A stretch of 64,000 nucleotides of DNA from Oncomelania hupensis (GCA_036898135.1 CM072511.1:26923564-26987563), one strand, 5' to 3'. Numbered from the stretch's first letter, positions 47,806 to 60,677 are shown. The notes: generated by a model not told the origin, from the sequence alone. Program-made: numbers and translations.

Positions 47806-48344
47806 GGACAAAAAACAGCTTTGTCTTTGCTAACGATCAGTTACGGCAGTCGTTCTGTAAAAACGTGTGTCAGACTGTCATTATATGTGACAATATGAAA
47901 CAATATCGCCATATACAGAGGCTTTACGGGGTAATTGTGGCTGAAAATCCACGATGCGGAACTGCACTGCATCCGTCAGCAGTGAAAAATTGGGTCTGGG
48001 ACCGTATTATTCTGTATGCGTATCCATGTATCTTTTCCCCTTATATAGGTGGAACTACAGAGTGTATTTGGGGCGTCAAATTAAACTGTCCTCCTAGGTA
48101 CTTGGCCTATTATTCTGGATGATCTATAGCAAAGAGGGCACGTTTTATGCACCAGTTGGTTGTTTGGATATCTGGTTGTTTGATTGATTTATTTGTCAAC
48201 AGATTTTAATTCTGAAGCTCAAAATATTCTTTCTTATCTGAGAAACTCGGAGAGGTAAGAACTTTTTCTCAACCTACCAAGTTGTTTGTATTCTCCCTCA
48301 AATTCTAAGACCAATGGTACAGTATCACAGTTAATTAGTCATCG
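47806..48344. other. intronic, no gene seen
   Basis: Sequence between two retroposon copies. An 85-codon frame here (47865-48122) has no recognisable domain and is probably chance. Confidence 0.4.
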
Positions 48345-48905
48345 CTTATAGGGTCCAGCGGACTGCAAAGAACCGAATCAGGACCACAACTTAGTTGGAA
48401 GAGGGCTCAACCCTGATCCGTATAAAAGATCTGCTGAAACAACCCTAATGGTAAAACGTAAGGCACTCCACCAGCCGGTCACTTTACAATAAAGGCATCC
48501 CATGAAGAAGGAGCCGAGGCTGTACCCTAATTTATCGAACCCTCGTTTACAAAAACAAAATAGAATATAAACATCATTATAAAATACTAACAAAACACAC
48601 ACATATAAAATGCCTACATTGCTAAATAATAGGCCCAAACATATAAAGCCCTAATAACGATTTGATAGAAAGCATCCAGCATCCCCAAGCTGACCAACAG
48701 ACCACATATATACAAATGAAGAGTTTCGGGATAGTTTTCAAGAGAAAAGGTAGGTGATTGGTCTAGCGAAGACGATAGCAGATTGATAGAACAGATTATG
48801 CACTAGAAAGAACAATTGAGAATGAAAGAAACAGTGGTCATTTAAAGCACTAAATTTCCACAAAGTGGGGATACCATTTATACGGAAAACCAAGGCAACT
48901 CAACG
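48345..48905 (-). mobile_element. ~710-bp retroposon, diverged 5'-truncated copy
   Basis: Same segments as the neighbour at 47245-47805 (GGTCCAGCGGACT, GCCGGTCACTTTACAATAAA) but with more changes, so an older insertion. Confidence 0.8.
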
Positions 48906-49077
48906 GCGGAAGGACATCACAGACATAGTTAAGTTTTTATTGCTAAAAAGACAATATATAAAAGAAAGTCTACTTTATTTATAAAACTCGATTTTAGGTG
49001 ACTTAAAACTATTGGTTATACCAGGCAAGATGGTTTGATCTGAATTAGTCAGAAACGATGCGTTAATGTGTCTGCAG

Positions 49078-49448
49078 GCGGAAGAGAGCCGAGACGGAGA
49101 GGACGACGAGGCAACATTCCGCCAAAAGCTGAATGCCCTGCAGCGGTTCCTCAACCACGGCATGTCCCGTTTCTCCATCGAGCTGTGGCACCATGCGCTG
49201 TGCGATCTGTTCCAGACGTACCGCCACCACGGCCAGCATGAGCATCGCGACGCAGACATCCTCACACGACTACGCGGCGTGGCTGACCTGCGACTTCTCT
49301 CTCGTGACGTCATGCTGCAGCGAGATGGAGGCAGTCTACGTGAGACGGACACGCAAGCCCTCAAGCACTTGGATAACTTTCTGTCAGCCCTCCAGTGTTT
49401 GCGCGAGGCCAACAAATTATTCACAGACCTGTACAAGTTTCTGTACAG
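49078..49448 (+). CDS. exon 2 of the three-exon coiled-coil gene
   Basis: 371 bases between an acceptor TGTGTCTGCAG (ending 49077) and a donor CTGTACAG-GTTAGT (49449). It encodes residues 23-145 plus two bases of codon 146. The helical peptide FRQKLNALQRFLNHG...IELWHHALCDLFQTYRHHG...LDNFLSALQCLREANKLFTD has no family I can name. The AG left at the end is completed by the first G of exon 3 to give Arg146. Confidence 0.85.
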
Positions 49449-49689
49449 GTTAGTTTTGGGCATCCATTTTATTTTCTTGCAGGGCCAGGCTTGTCAACTG
49501 GATCTTTTTTTTTTTTTTTCAAATTCTTTAAATGTACCGATTTTGCCTTATGACAGGAGCAAGTTTTGTTCGATTAAATATTATTTGATTCCTGTTGTGT
49601 AATTAAAACATCATATAAATAAATTAACATGTTTAATAATACAATAAGATTTACAGCGAATTTATATGAAAGTTTGGCTCATTGATTCC

Positions 49690-52600
49690 CCATCACAACT
49701 CTTGGAATATATAAGTTTGCGTGTATATGTGGTCCATCTCATGGGCCAGTTCTTCAAATTTTCCCTCAGCAGTTAGGGTCATGACATTCCAGGTTCCTAT
49801 GATGATATTGTCTTTCATGCGGTTCTTGCTAAGTTGTCCATTCAGTAACACACTTATCACCTCCACCCTGTGGCCAACGGAAGGCGCAGTCCTTAATGAC
49901 CCAGGTGACGACCGATCCGTTATGGAGTGAGTGGTTCTTTTCATCATACGGTGTTTTTTGGGCAAGAAGTACCTAGCAAGGTCCAATCCTCTCCTGGTTG
50001 TTGATCACAGCCGAAATCCACGAGTACAGTGTGGCTCGCCTTGGCCCAGAGCAGGTGGTCGTTGAACCTGTAGTAACTATCGATGGAACGTTTTAGGTAT
50101 CAGCAAACTGCACTGGAAAGGCATAGGTGAAACAACGACCCACAAAGGCCACAAGGTTTATTGCAGCAGGAGAAATGACAGGCATGAACACGGCGTTGGA
50201 TTCTTGGTCGACAAAGACATTCTAGCCACTGTCATGGGTTTCCGTCCAGTCTCCAGTAGACTTATTACCATCCATCTGAGAGCAGCCCCTTTCAGCATCA
50301 CCATCATCCAAGCCTATGCCCCAACATAAAACTATGACGACAACGAAGTCGAGGATTTAAATGAACATCTGCAGGCTGTCCTTGACCAAGTGCCGAGGAA
50401 GGACATTGTCATAGTGCAAGGGGACTGGAATGCCAAGGTTGGCCAAGATGTGTACCACAACTGGGGAGACACATGTGGACGCCACTGCAACAATGAGACA
50501 AAAGACAGAGGTCTGAGACTCCTGGAGTTTGCCAGATACAACAATCTAATACTGGCAAACACGCTTGGTCTCCGCAAAAAATCCAGACGATGGACCTGGC
50601 ACAGTTCAGCTGGGAGCATCACAACCAGATTGACTATATCATGGTAAAGAAACATTTCAGATCAAGCATCAACATTGGCAGGATATGCACTTTTCCAGGA
50701 ATCGACGTTGGAAGTGACCACGATCTCGTGATGATGTCTTTTCGGCTCCACTTGAAGAGAGTAAACACTGCAAAGTGCACCAGACTGAAGTTCGAGCTGG
50801 ACAAACTGTAAGACCCGGAAGTGGCAGAAATATTGCAAGCCACAATTGGAGAGAAATTTGCACCACTGCTCATTTTGGGAGCTGGTGAAGTAGATGTCAA
50901 CACCATGGCCATCACCTTCAACTCAGCTGTGATGCCACCACTGAGATCCTTGGCAAGCACCGTCCAAAGAAAAAAAACGTGGATCACACCTGGACAACTT
51001 ATGGACCTGTATGACAAACAAAGAGAGATGAAAAAAGAAAAAGAACACCTCACAGGGAGCTGATGCCTACCAAAAAATCAACAATGAAATCCGAAAAGGC
51101 ATGCGCACAGCAATGGATAACTGGAGAGAAGATCAGTACAAAGAAATAAAGAACCGTCTGACCAAGAACAACAGCAAGAAGGTCTACCAGACTGTGAAGC
51201 GGTTGACTAGTGTTAAACAGCCCAAGGTCTCCACGATCCAAAGCAAGTCTGGCATATGCCTTACAGAAGAGCAAGAAGTCTTGGATAGATGGACAGAGTA
51301 CTTCTCTGATCTTTACAACCACCCATCAAATGGAGACACATCAGTTGTAACATGTCCCCAGAACACGAGAAGAAGAAGAAATTATCCCAATTCTCGGAGA
51401 AGAAATAGAGGCAGCAGTGCAATTAGTGAAGAAATGGAAGTCAGCTGGAGTGGACAGCATCTGTGGAATTGCTTCAAGCAGGAGGAGAAGTGATGATTGA
51501 CGCCCTCACCATTAACTGTAACCAGATCTGGCAGAGTGGGGAGTGTCCTACACCATGGACCCAGTCGTTTGTCATCACGCTTTTAAAAAAGAGTAACCTT
51601 CAGGAGTGTGAAAATTACCGCACCATCAGCCTCATCAGCTATCCCAGCAAAGTCCTCCTGAAAATAATACTCAACAGGTTGAAACCCCAAGCTGAACAAA
51701 TCATAGCTGAAGAACAAGCAGGAGTCAGGGCAGGGCGAAGTACCACTGAGCAGATTTTCAATAATCTGCGAGAAATACCTACAGCACCAACAACATCTAT
51801 ATCATGTGTTTGTAGACTTCAAGAAAGCATTTGACCGAGTCTGGCATGCAATTCTCTGGGCAACCATGAGAGTGTACAACATCAGCCCTAACATTATTGA
51901 AGTCATCAAAAGCCTGTATGACAAGGCTACCAGTGCAGTCCTCCATGACAGCGCCATCGGGAACTGGTTCAGAACAACAATCGGTGTGCATCAAGGATGC
52001 CTATCCTCTCCAACACTCTTCAGCATCTTCCTGGAGCGCATCTAGTCAAATGCCCTTGCAGATCACGAAAGCACAGTCAGCACAGGGGGTAGAGCAATCT
52101 CCAACCTCTGTTTTGCGGATGACATTGATGGATTAGCTGGAGAAGACCAAGAACTTGAACAACTGGTACAGAGGCTTGACACCACCTCCAGAGCCTTTGC
52201 AATGGAACTAAGTGCAGAGAAGACCAAAATGATGACCAACACAACCAGTGGCATCAACACGGACCTCAGTCCAAGGCCAATCCCTCAACACGGTGCTTAG
52301 CTTCAAATATTTACGAGCCATTGTATCAGACAATGGGTCCGAACAGGGTCCTCTCCAGGATCGCACAAACAACTGCTGCCCTGACAAAGTTGAAGCCCAT
52401 TTGGAAAGACAGGACCATCAATCTACACTCCAAGGTAAGGCTGCTGCGCTCCCTTGTCATCTCCATCTTCCTATACGCTTGCAAAACATGGACCCTCACA
52501 GCAAACCTATAACGAAGAATACAAAGCATGGAGATGAAGTTCTACGGAAGACTTCTGGGCATTTCCTATACCCAGCACATCACCAACGACGAAGTCCAAC

Positions 52601-52918
52601 AGATAATCACACAAGCCATTGGACAACATGATGACCTGCTCACAGTGGTAAGGAAACGGAAACTCCGATGGTATGGCAACATCACCAGAGTATCAGGCCT
52701 TGCAAAGATCATCCTGCAAAGTATGGTGCAAGGAGGCAGAAGAAGAGGGAGACAGAAAAAAAGAGGTGGGATGACAACATTCGAGAATGGACTGGCTTGA
52801 CACTGAGCAAAGCCATGAGGATTGCCAAGTACAGAGAAAGATGGAGTATGCTGGTTAAATGATCATCAGTGGTGCCACGACTTTTTAGTTACGGGATAAG
52901 ATAGGATAGGATAGGATA
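49690..52918 (+). mobile_element. nearly full-length RTE-like LINE with inverted 5' end
   Basis: About 3.2 kb, the usual size of an RTE element, ending in (GGATA)n. Positions of about 49690-50090 are reversed relative to the rest: the N-terminal endonuclease start (IIIGTWNVMTLTAEGKFEEL) reads on the minus strand, whereas the sequence from LGISKLHWKGIGETTTHKGH (about 50097) onward reads on the plus strand. Such inversion is the known twin-priming product of LINE insertion. Sense orientation is the same as the host gene. Confidence 0.88.
50097..52870 (+). pseudogene. RTE-like LINE protein, endonuclease plus reverse transcriptase, decayed
   Basis: Reads across several frames. Endonuclease: GDWNAKVGQD (about 50422), then HNQIDYIMV (about 50627) and DVGSDHDLVMM (about 50707). 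Reverse transcriptase: ENYRTISL, AEEQAGVRAGRST (about 51710), FVDFKKAFDRVWH (about 51809), HQGCLSSPTLF and FADDIDGLAGE (about 52115), then the CYRRLLGISYTQH-like region and the RR-rich C-terminus to 52862. Frameshifts and stops occur at least near 50325, 50808, 51060, 51490, 52045 and 52510, so it is inactive. Clade assignment to RTE rests on the IGTWNVRTL-type endonuclease start, single frame and size. Confidence 0.85.
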
Positions 52919-53132
52919 GTGTTTGTGGGTTAAATAAATACATGTATGTGTGATGATGCATTGTTGGTGTTGCGAATGTTTTTGTGAAAGTTTTGCATAC
53001 GTTAATATGTCAGGGAGCAGTCTCATTTTGGGTATTAAACCTACTCAAACATGTAAAACATGGGTAAATAAATATTGATAGAGAAAGTATTCATCGCCAA
53101 ACCAAAGTAATGTGGTATGTTGTGTCGTGCAG

Positions 53133-55521
53133 GTACTACTACGATCCACGTATTGCATCGGCAGCTCGGTCAGCCCGTCTCAGCCGGTCGGCATCCAAGG
53201 CAGAGCAGAATGCCTTTGAAACGTCAGCTAAGCAGTTTGGCATCTTGACCCTAGAGCAAATGAGTGGCAGCTCTGGTCATAAGCTGAGACGTACAGTCAC
53301 CGATATGTCTGAAATCCTCCGTCGATGGGAACACATCGTGACTACAGAGGGCGAGATCAACCCTGAGGACCTGGATGCCGAGAGTCAGCAGGAAATGTTG
53401 TTGCTGGCTGCTACCACCGCATTTGAACCAGTGCTGCGTCTTCTGCCTGACATGTTTGCCAAGTTCTACAAGTGTCTGGAACTGGCCAAGCAGTGGTGGG
53501 TCTTGGCACATGACATTTATCCCGAATTGCCCATCAACCGACCACCCACTCCACCCACCGAAGCACAGTCTCCAAGTCAGTCTGACAATGAAAAAGAAGG
53601 TGATGATTTTGATGATCTTGCTGATGAGGATGCTGAAGAGGAAGATGCTGGCAACCTGAGTGAAAAGGTACCTGTGTTGGAGATGCTGCTGAAGGTGGAA
53701 GATGAAATTCTTGACAAAGAAGACAATCTGCTGTCTCTGCAATACGAGTTACGTGTTTTGGAGGAACGAGAACGGCACTTTGAGAGCTTGGTGGAAGCCT
53801 ATGAAAAGGTGACGGCTGACCTGGCCAGCAAAACAGCAGAGAGGAAAGGCTTGGCAGTGCATAGAGAGAGAAACACATTTCCACCACACGGCCAAATGGC
53901 ATCACCGCGTAATGACAGCAATGATAGAGGCATGAGCGATGGCCAAAAGTTGGATGAGATGGTAGATACAATCGATCGTCAGATCCAGTTGCTCCAGTTC
54001 CAACAATCGCTTCTCGTACAGGACTACATGCTGCAACTGGAAGTGCGCCCCAGCCTTATCCGCTTTGCAGAAGATCTGCGCCAGAAAACGGAGGCTGCAC
54101 AGCAAAGTTTGACAAACAGCAAGGTGGAGAGACTGAAGCTGCAGACACTGATAGAGGAAGGTGAGAACGTTGTTGAGCCAACAGTGATACAGGAAAGTCA
54201 GCAAGATACGAGCAATCTTCAAAACACGGACAATGAACTTGCAGAAATCTCAGCAAGCAACAATGACAAAACTGTAGAAAAGAAGTCAGAGTTGTCAAGA
54301 TTGCAGGATCGGCAGTTTCTCAAAGATATGACTGACAACAGCATTGTCAGTCAGGATGTAGAAGTGACTCAGCCAAAAGCCAAAGCTACCAGAACACAGT
54401 CACTGCCTACCAGACAAAAAGACAGTGTGAACAGCAATGATGCAAACAATTCCTTTAGTCAGCCGCCCGAGACCCAGATGTTGAAGAGACCATCAAAAAC
54501 TGATGTAAATGGGAAGCCAACGAATTCTCCAAGGAAAAGTTCCATGGAATCTGGTCATCTAAAAGGCACAGAAGAGCCAGTGCTGAAGCGGCGTGCGAGC
54601 ACCAAGAACACAGCGGAGATCGCAAGGGAGAAGAGCTTGGGGCAGCTTGAAGCTAGACCCAGGGCCAAGTCAGAACCGCACGTCATGAAGACAGGACAGA
54701 AGACCATGACGCTGGCTGCGCAACCAGTCACACGCCGTTCTTCCCACGACAGCAACAAGCAGCACACCACAATCACAGCTGAGAAGCATGGTCCAAGCAT
54801 TGAGCACAACACGTCCTCTCGTGACACAAAAGTCAGCAGTGTCGCAGCAAAGGCTGCAGAGGCCAGAAAGGATAATGTGACAACTCATTCTGACAGCGGA
54901 AAGAAAGGTACTTCAACTGCAGATGCTAGGAAAGACAATTTGACAACTCATTCTGACAGCAGGAAAAAAAGTACTTCTTCAATTGTCAACACTACAGTCT
55001 CCACAAAGCTCAAGCATGAAAAGCTGAAAAAGCTTGAAGCAGCTCATGGTCAAAAACATGCCACTGACACCTATGTAGGCCTACATCCACCTGTAACTAC
55101 AGCGTCGGGTGTGAACAAAACTAATGACAGGTCTTCTGGGCAAACAAGCCTGGCAAGAAAGAAGCACAGTGACGCTGCTGTACACAAAGCCATACCTGCA
55201 GAAACGACTAGTGGTGCTCTAGAGAACAAGAAAGAGCTGCACACATCTGTTGAAGCTCCCCAACACAAGTCTACCCTCAAGTCTGAAAAATGCACGGAGG
55301 AAGAAGAGGGCAAGAAAACAGCACAGAAAACCAGTCAAGCACGACCAGGTCAAAAGGACACAAAAACCACACAAACACGAGATACAAAACTAGGAACAAA
55401 ATCAGGGGAGATACTCGAGAAAAAAGGCAAAGCTGTGTCATCCAAAGCCACAGAAGCTCAAGATGACAGAAAAACACCCCAAACCAAAGCCAATGGGGCT
55501 GTGGTCAAAGGAAAAATATAA
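53133..55521 (+). CDS. exon 3 of the three-exon gene: coiled-coil protein with basic low-complexity tail
   Basis: Begins after GTGTCGTGCAG with G completing Arg146, then YYYDPRIAS. The three exons total 2,826 bases, exactly 942 codons with the stop at 55519-55521, giving 941 residues. Residues 147-280 stay helical (LRRTVTDMSEILRRWEHIV, FEPVLRLLPDMFAKFYKCLE). A proline-rich and acidic linker (about 281-319) follows. Two coiled-coil stretches lie at about 323-388 and 416-488. The rest (about 498-941) is hydrophilic, rich in Lys, Ser, Thr and Gln, and includes a duplicated ARKDNVTTHSDSGKKGTST-like segment. This composition suggests a cytoskeletal or scaffold protein, but no family was recognised. 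No signal peptide or membrane segment. A 3' UTR runs to a poly(A) signal at 55694. Confidence 0.87.
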
Positions 55522-55693
55522 AACTGCTAAGGTGTAGTACTCATTGACCTATATATAACTTGTAGAAGGAACTATGTATTCATTATTATATTTATAGTTG
55601 TTTTTTTTGTTTTGTTTTGTTTTTTTTTGGGGGGGGGGAAGGTCCATACTGCAAACATCTATGCAGGGTGTGAAATGTGTGTGATGTGAATTA

Positions 55694-55699
55694 AATAAA
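55694..55699 (+). terminator. poly(A) signal of the three-exon gene
   Basis: AATAAA about 170 bases after the stop codon, followed by a mixed T/G-rich region. No closer signal is visible. Confidence 0.6.
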
Positions 55700-58600
55700 A
55701 CTTGATAATGAAGCATATCCTTGACAAATACTTCAACAAATTATGTGGACTTTCCTCATGTTCTCACTTTTCATAAAAATATAGAAGAGGCTGGTGTTCC
55801 TTCGCCTTCTCCTACCGTGATCCAATCATTCAGTTTGGTCAGTCTAATCTAGTCTATGATGAAATTAGTTATACCTGGTAATAGAAGGGATCATCAAATA
55901 AAATGCTCAAATTGCAAAAAACCTTTGGGCTCAGGATCGGTCACATTTTTGATTCAGCAAAAAATCTGGAAAGTTTTTATTTTGGGCGAGTACATAAACT
56001 CACATGCTGAATACATCGAATCACAATGTCTGGAAATGCACAAGTGTATCACCATCAGACGCACACTCAACAAAACCAAAAAAAAGAACCAGTCAATTTT
56101 GTCCTGAATTGAATTTTATTGATTTAATTTTAATAATTCAATGGATGAACTTTGGCAAAGTCCACTGCAAAATCCATAAACATAAAGTTGCATTACTGAT
56201 TACATAATAATAATCACAATGTTAAAGAAATAAAACTAATGGGAACAATCTAAATGCACACAACTGTTAAATTAAGAACTATACACATTTCGTCTCTTTG
56301 CCGGTTGTAAAAACTCTAGGCATCACACCATTGTTTTAAGTGTACAAATTTGATTTGCAAGCTGTTAACTTTAAGCATGGTATACAAATTGTAGCTCACG
56401 TGGCCTTTAGAAAAACACCAATTTGTGTTAACAGTAGTACCAACTGTTCTTTAATCCCTCGTAGATTGTATTTAATTTTAAATCAGATCATTTAATTGTC
56501 AAACTTAACATTACAAAGCCTGCAATTCAGATGAATGAACCTCAAGATATGTTTTCTATGAATACCAATAGGACTGTTTCAGTACTCTTTGCATTGCTGT
56601 GCATAACATTGTCTTCCCCATATTAGAAGATAACACAAAATGAATCTCATAAATACGAAGTATTATTGTGGAACATTCATTTTCCTACTGTGCATGTGTT
56701 CAGTATGATCACAAAAATGATAAAACAATCATTCAAATAACAGAACAGTCAAACTAACCTTCAGTGTGTATGATCCTTCAAATGTTCATTTAATATGCAA
56801 ATTATAACGTACTGACAGCACGCAGACACCTAAATTATTGGCTCTTGCTGTAGTGTGCTGCTACTAATTGCCTAGCTATCCTTTCTTCCCACATAATCCC
56901 GTGATGGGCAAGATAAAAGTGGCCATTTTTCACCATTTTAGCAGTATGATTGCTCTGGTGGTTTAGTGCTGATTTAGGTCCCTACACCTTGTTCACTTGG
57001 ATGGTTATCCTCATCTGCCATATCGCTGATGGTGGGTGCAGACGTTAAGCTTCAATGTTCCCACCAACCTCAAACCAGTGCGAATGAGATCCAATCCCTT
57101 CTAGCAGCACTCTACAATATACACACCTGAAACCTGTCACCTGTCAGCAGTTATAGGTGTGCAAAGAGGTGTTATTTAATAAATTTAGACTTTTACAGTT
57201 AAAATATTCATGATTTTTTCCTGTGCGAAGTTAATTTTTAAATTTAAGAAAAAACAAAAAATGTTTCAATGCCCACAACAACATACATTCTACAGTTGGA
57301 TAAGTATGTTTCAATACTGTAACTGTCATTTCTGATTTTCACGAACCAGTTGTTCCTTAATGAGTACATTTTAACACATGAGAGCTTCAAAATAAATGGC
57401 AATTGAAAAAATAAATAAATAAAAAGAAAACAAATATTGGCAATTTCAATAACAATACAGTCTAGACAATTCAATCAGGCTTTCTTGCAGTTAGCCACCA
57501 CTAAACAAGATGTGTTCACAAAACACAATGGAAAAGAAGGAATATACCATGAAAGAATAGCAAACACATTCTATCATAAATTTGTTTTTCAACCTGTTCT
57601 ACAGCATGTCAACTTTACACTACTTGATACTAGTTGCTGTCAAAGTAATACCTCATGTTTTATTGACAGCATTTTGAAGAAGAAAAAAAGTCCAAATGAA
57701 TGTTTCCCCCAAGCCTTTGTAGTTTAGTTTTAATTCGGCAACATAAACTACCCAATAAGAGGTGAAAATAATACAGTATTGTCCCACTTTCAGCAAAAAT
57801 CTATAGCTCCAGACTCGACTCTGACCAACATGCACAAAACCATACACCCGCATGCCTTAAAATCTAACCACAAATATGCATTTGAGTATGAAGTGCAACT
57901 ATATGAATTTAATTTTTATAATTTATTTAATGATTTTATAAATATTAGTCTTAAATTGTATACTACTAGTACTAGTATCACTAATAATGTCAATGAATAC
58001 TGTCTTTACATATCCAATACAGAACAAAAACACCTATTTCACCCGACAACTGATATTTCACAGAGCTCTACTTTTATTCACACACTTCCAAAATGTCCAA
58101 TATTGATAATGAAAGTAAAGCACTAAAAAAATTGAAAATATAAAAAAATGTAATGCACTACTCAATGTCTAATTAATATTGGTAATGCAAGTTGCTAACA
58201 TGAACGAAAATAAATTAGCAGAAGAATATCCATTCACACGTTGAAAAGACACATATAATGATTCCTAAAAATGTACAAAAATATTCTTCATATATAGCGC
58301 TTAGACTAAATGGTCAGACCCAAACCAGTGTCTACTTCCTTCAGACCTCGACAAAAGTAAAATAAAATTGAATAAAAAGGCAAAACAAAACATCTGAACA
58401 CACTGCTACATTTACGCCCAAAACACAAATGTTAATACAGAGCAAAACATAGTGTTCTCCCTATTTGCCCATATAGAGACATTAACCAAGAACTTCATTC
58501 CACATGGTGCGAAAACAGGTTTGCCTTCATGACTGGACTTGGGTGAAATCAGTCTATGCCTCCTGCATTACACCCAGAGAGAGCTTCTTTTCCTGTGACA

Positions 58601-59862
58601 ACAACTTGGCCAAGACCATCACATGGTTTCTGTAATATCATAACTCCTGGATAGAAATCCATGGTAAAATTCAACTGTCTTATCGAGCAGTCATGTTTTC
58701 ATGCAAAAGCAAACCTTTCTTGCTGGTGACCGCCTTGGAACCTTGTTGTCTTAAGTCCTGAGAACTAAGGACTTTGTCCTCATACAAGTAATTCACAAAG
58801 GGCATACCCCAAGATTTTAAATCAAAGCCATACATGCATATTTGAAATATAACAGGAGATTTAATTTTGTCATGGCCTCCATCACCCCTTACCTTAGAAA
58901 CGCATTCTAGAAAGTACTTTATAACAGACTTATTAGCAAATTATTATTTAAAAAAAATTATTATTATTTCTTACAGATGGGTGGGGGTGATCCAGTATTT
59001 CCTTTGTAATGTTTAATCTCAAAAACAATCTGCAAAACAGAACAGCAAATTAATAAATACCTCTTTTTAAAAAAAAGTTTTAAAAGAAAACGTTTTGTTT
59101 ATGTTTTCTGCTCCAGATTATTATTTTTTTTTTTCTTCAGTTTTTAAGGCAAACCATATCAATTCCATTGACCTTTTTTTACATTTTTAAAAATTCTAAA
59201 GACCTGCAAACTCTATCCCTTCTTTACACCTGTTTCAAACCAATAATGTGCGTCACCTTGAAAATCAATTGGAAGATAGTACTTAAGATCACTGGCATTA
59301 GCGCCAACAGCCAGCTCAAGATGGCAAAACATTAAACATGTACAGTACACAAATACAGTTATTGCTTTCATCGTCAGAAAACTTTTAATGACAAAAAAAA
59401 AAAAAAAAAAAAAAGACCAACTGAAAAACAATCTCAAGTAATAAATCTTTGTTCTGATATGAACATCTGAGAAGCGCAACGAGCCATGCCAGCGTACATG
59501 GCCCTCCTCCCCGCACATAAGCAGGGTGAATCAAGGCTCCTCGTGTGGACACAAGCATGTAATGCATATTGGACATAAACACACACCCTCATTTACACAT
59601 ATGTACTCTGGCCAGATCTCCCTCACTGCACCGCCCCCCTTCTTGGTCACATGCAAAGTATCATTTTCGCCTTGCTCTCTCACTCTCGGCAGAGTAAAAT
59701 ATCATACATAACACATGTACATGACAGTGACAAGAGTGTGAGGCATGCCAAAGCAAGAAGTGGGTATCACAGCGCAATACAGTTAGGAGCCACACAGTTC
59801 ATCTGGCAGCCTTGGAAGTTGGAGGGGAAGATGTCAGGACAGCACACAGTTGGCAGGGTCTG
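55700..59862. other. non-coding; probably 3' UTR of the minus-strand gene
   Basis: Over 4 kb of AT-rich DNA without a plausible exon. Reading minus, AATAAA near 56114 could end the transcript of the gene at 59863-60385, so much of this may be its long 3' UTR. A 50-residue frame with a hydrophobic N-terminus (MKAITVFVYCTCLMFCHLEL, 59213-59371, minus) resembles a signal peptide but has no other support. Near 56940-57060 is a degenerate repeat related to 16025-16080. Confidence 0.4.
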
Positions 59863-59958
59863 TTAACTGCTCTTGCCCCCCTCGTCTGTGATGGACAGCT
59901 GTGCAAAACCGATTAGTGCCTTGTCATCAGCAGCTTCATTGGGACCACAACCAGAATT
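59863..59958 (-). CDS. last coding exon of an unidentified minus-strand gene
   Basis: Follows acceptor CTCCTGTTTCAG and codes NSGCGPNEAADDKALIGF... to GGKSS, then TAA (59863-59865): 31 residues, phase 0. It joins in frame to the exon at 60145-60189. The C-terminus is unknown to me; the gene's 5' part is not seen within the window. Confidence 0.55.
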   Translation of the reverse strand, partial: NSGCGPNEAADDKALIGFAQLSITDEGGKSS

Positions 59959-60144
59959 CTGAAACAGGAGCGCAAATCACTTACAGTTAACAACATCTAT
60001 CACCTAACATCTATCATCTACAGAATTCACATTTCTGATCATGACCAGAATCCAATCCTCTCAATTGTTATCATAAAATTTATACAAACTCAGAGCAAAT
60101 AAACAATATACAATTACTGAATGCTGTAAATGCCAAACCCTTAC

Positions 60145-60189
60145 CAAGGCAAATGTTATCGTCTTCAAGTCAGCGCTGTCCACAATTTT
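60145..60189 (-). CDS. penultimate exon of the minus-strand gene
   Basis: 45 bases, KIVDSADLKTITFAL, between acceptor AATTTGCAG and donor GTAAGG. A second possible acceptor (GGTTGCAG, giving 60145-60206) would add AANLQ and need a different donor in the exon before. Confidence 0.5.
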
Positions 60190-60355
60190 CTGCAAATTTG
60201 CCGCAACTGCAACCAGTGCAATAAAAAATATTAAATAGATCAACATCACTACGATACAATGACAAATGTCCTTAATGATAAAAGTAGTATTGTAAGCAGT
60301 TTTGATACAACCCTACAATATTACAGACTAGAAGGGCAAATCCCACATGACTCAC

Positions 60356-60385
60356 ACGCTCCTTAAGGAATTTCTTTACAATATC
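60356..60385 (-). CDS. 30-bp micro-exon of the minus-strand gene
   Basis: DIVKKFLKER, between acceptor TTTTGTGCAG and a consensus donor GTGAGT; phase 0 at both ends, so it joins the two exons to its left in frame. Further upstream exons were not found. Confidence 0.45.
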
Positions 60386-60677
60386 CTGCACAAAATGTCA
60401 GTGTAAATTAAGTTTTCTTTTTTATTTTTCTTTTTTTAAAAACTGAAATGAAGCAGTTGCATTTAAACAATAATACTGACTTTGACCTTGAGATGGCCTT
60501 GAGCTCCAGCTCCACATGAACATGAATGCTTATACATGATCAAATAAACTACAGAAGTTCTGTTATATTAAAACGAGTCATTTTTAACGTGTGATGACCT
60601 TTGTCCTTCACCTGACCTCCGAGTCTCATGTGTCATCAAATAAACCAATGCATAATGTAAATCAATACAATACAATA

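Larger units (their letters stand above)
42771..49077 (+). other. intron 1, rich in nested elements
   Basis: 6.3 kb from donor GTAAGG to acceptor TGTGTCTGCAG. Contains the SINE split by a TIR element, the opposite-strand H1-like gene and two ~710-bp retroposon copies. Segments 44770-45860 and 46840-47240 hold microsatellite-like C/CA and G runs but no other gene. Confidence 0.6.
49449..53132 (+). other. intron 2, phase 2, containing a LINE
   Basis: 3,684 bases from GTTAGT to an acceptor TTGTGTCGTGCAG. Almost all of it is the RTE-like LINE; the remaining ends are AT-rich. Confidence 0.85.

Noticed and set aside
59213..59518. Small secreted peptide (hydrophobic N-terminus, minus strand)
   Set aside because: Signal-peptide-like start only; no cleavage context, conservation or splice evidence, and it lies in a probable 3' UTR with a poly-A run. 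Left as a note.
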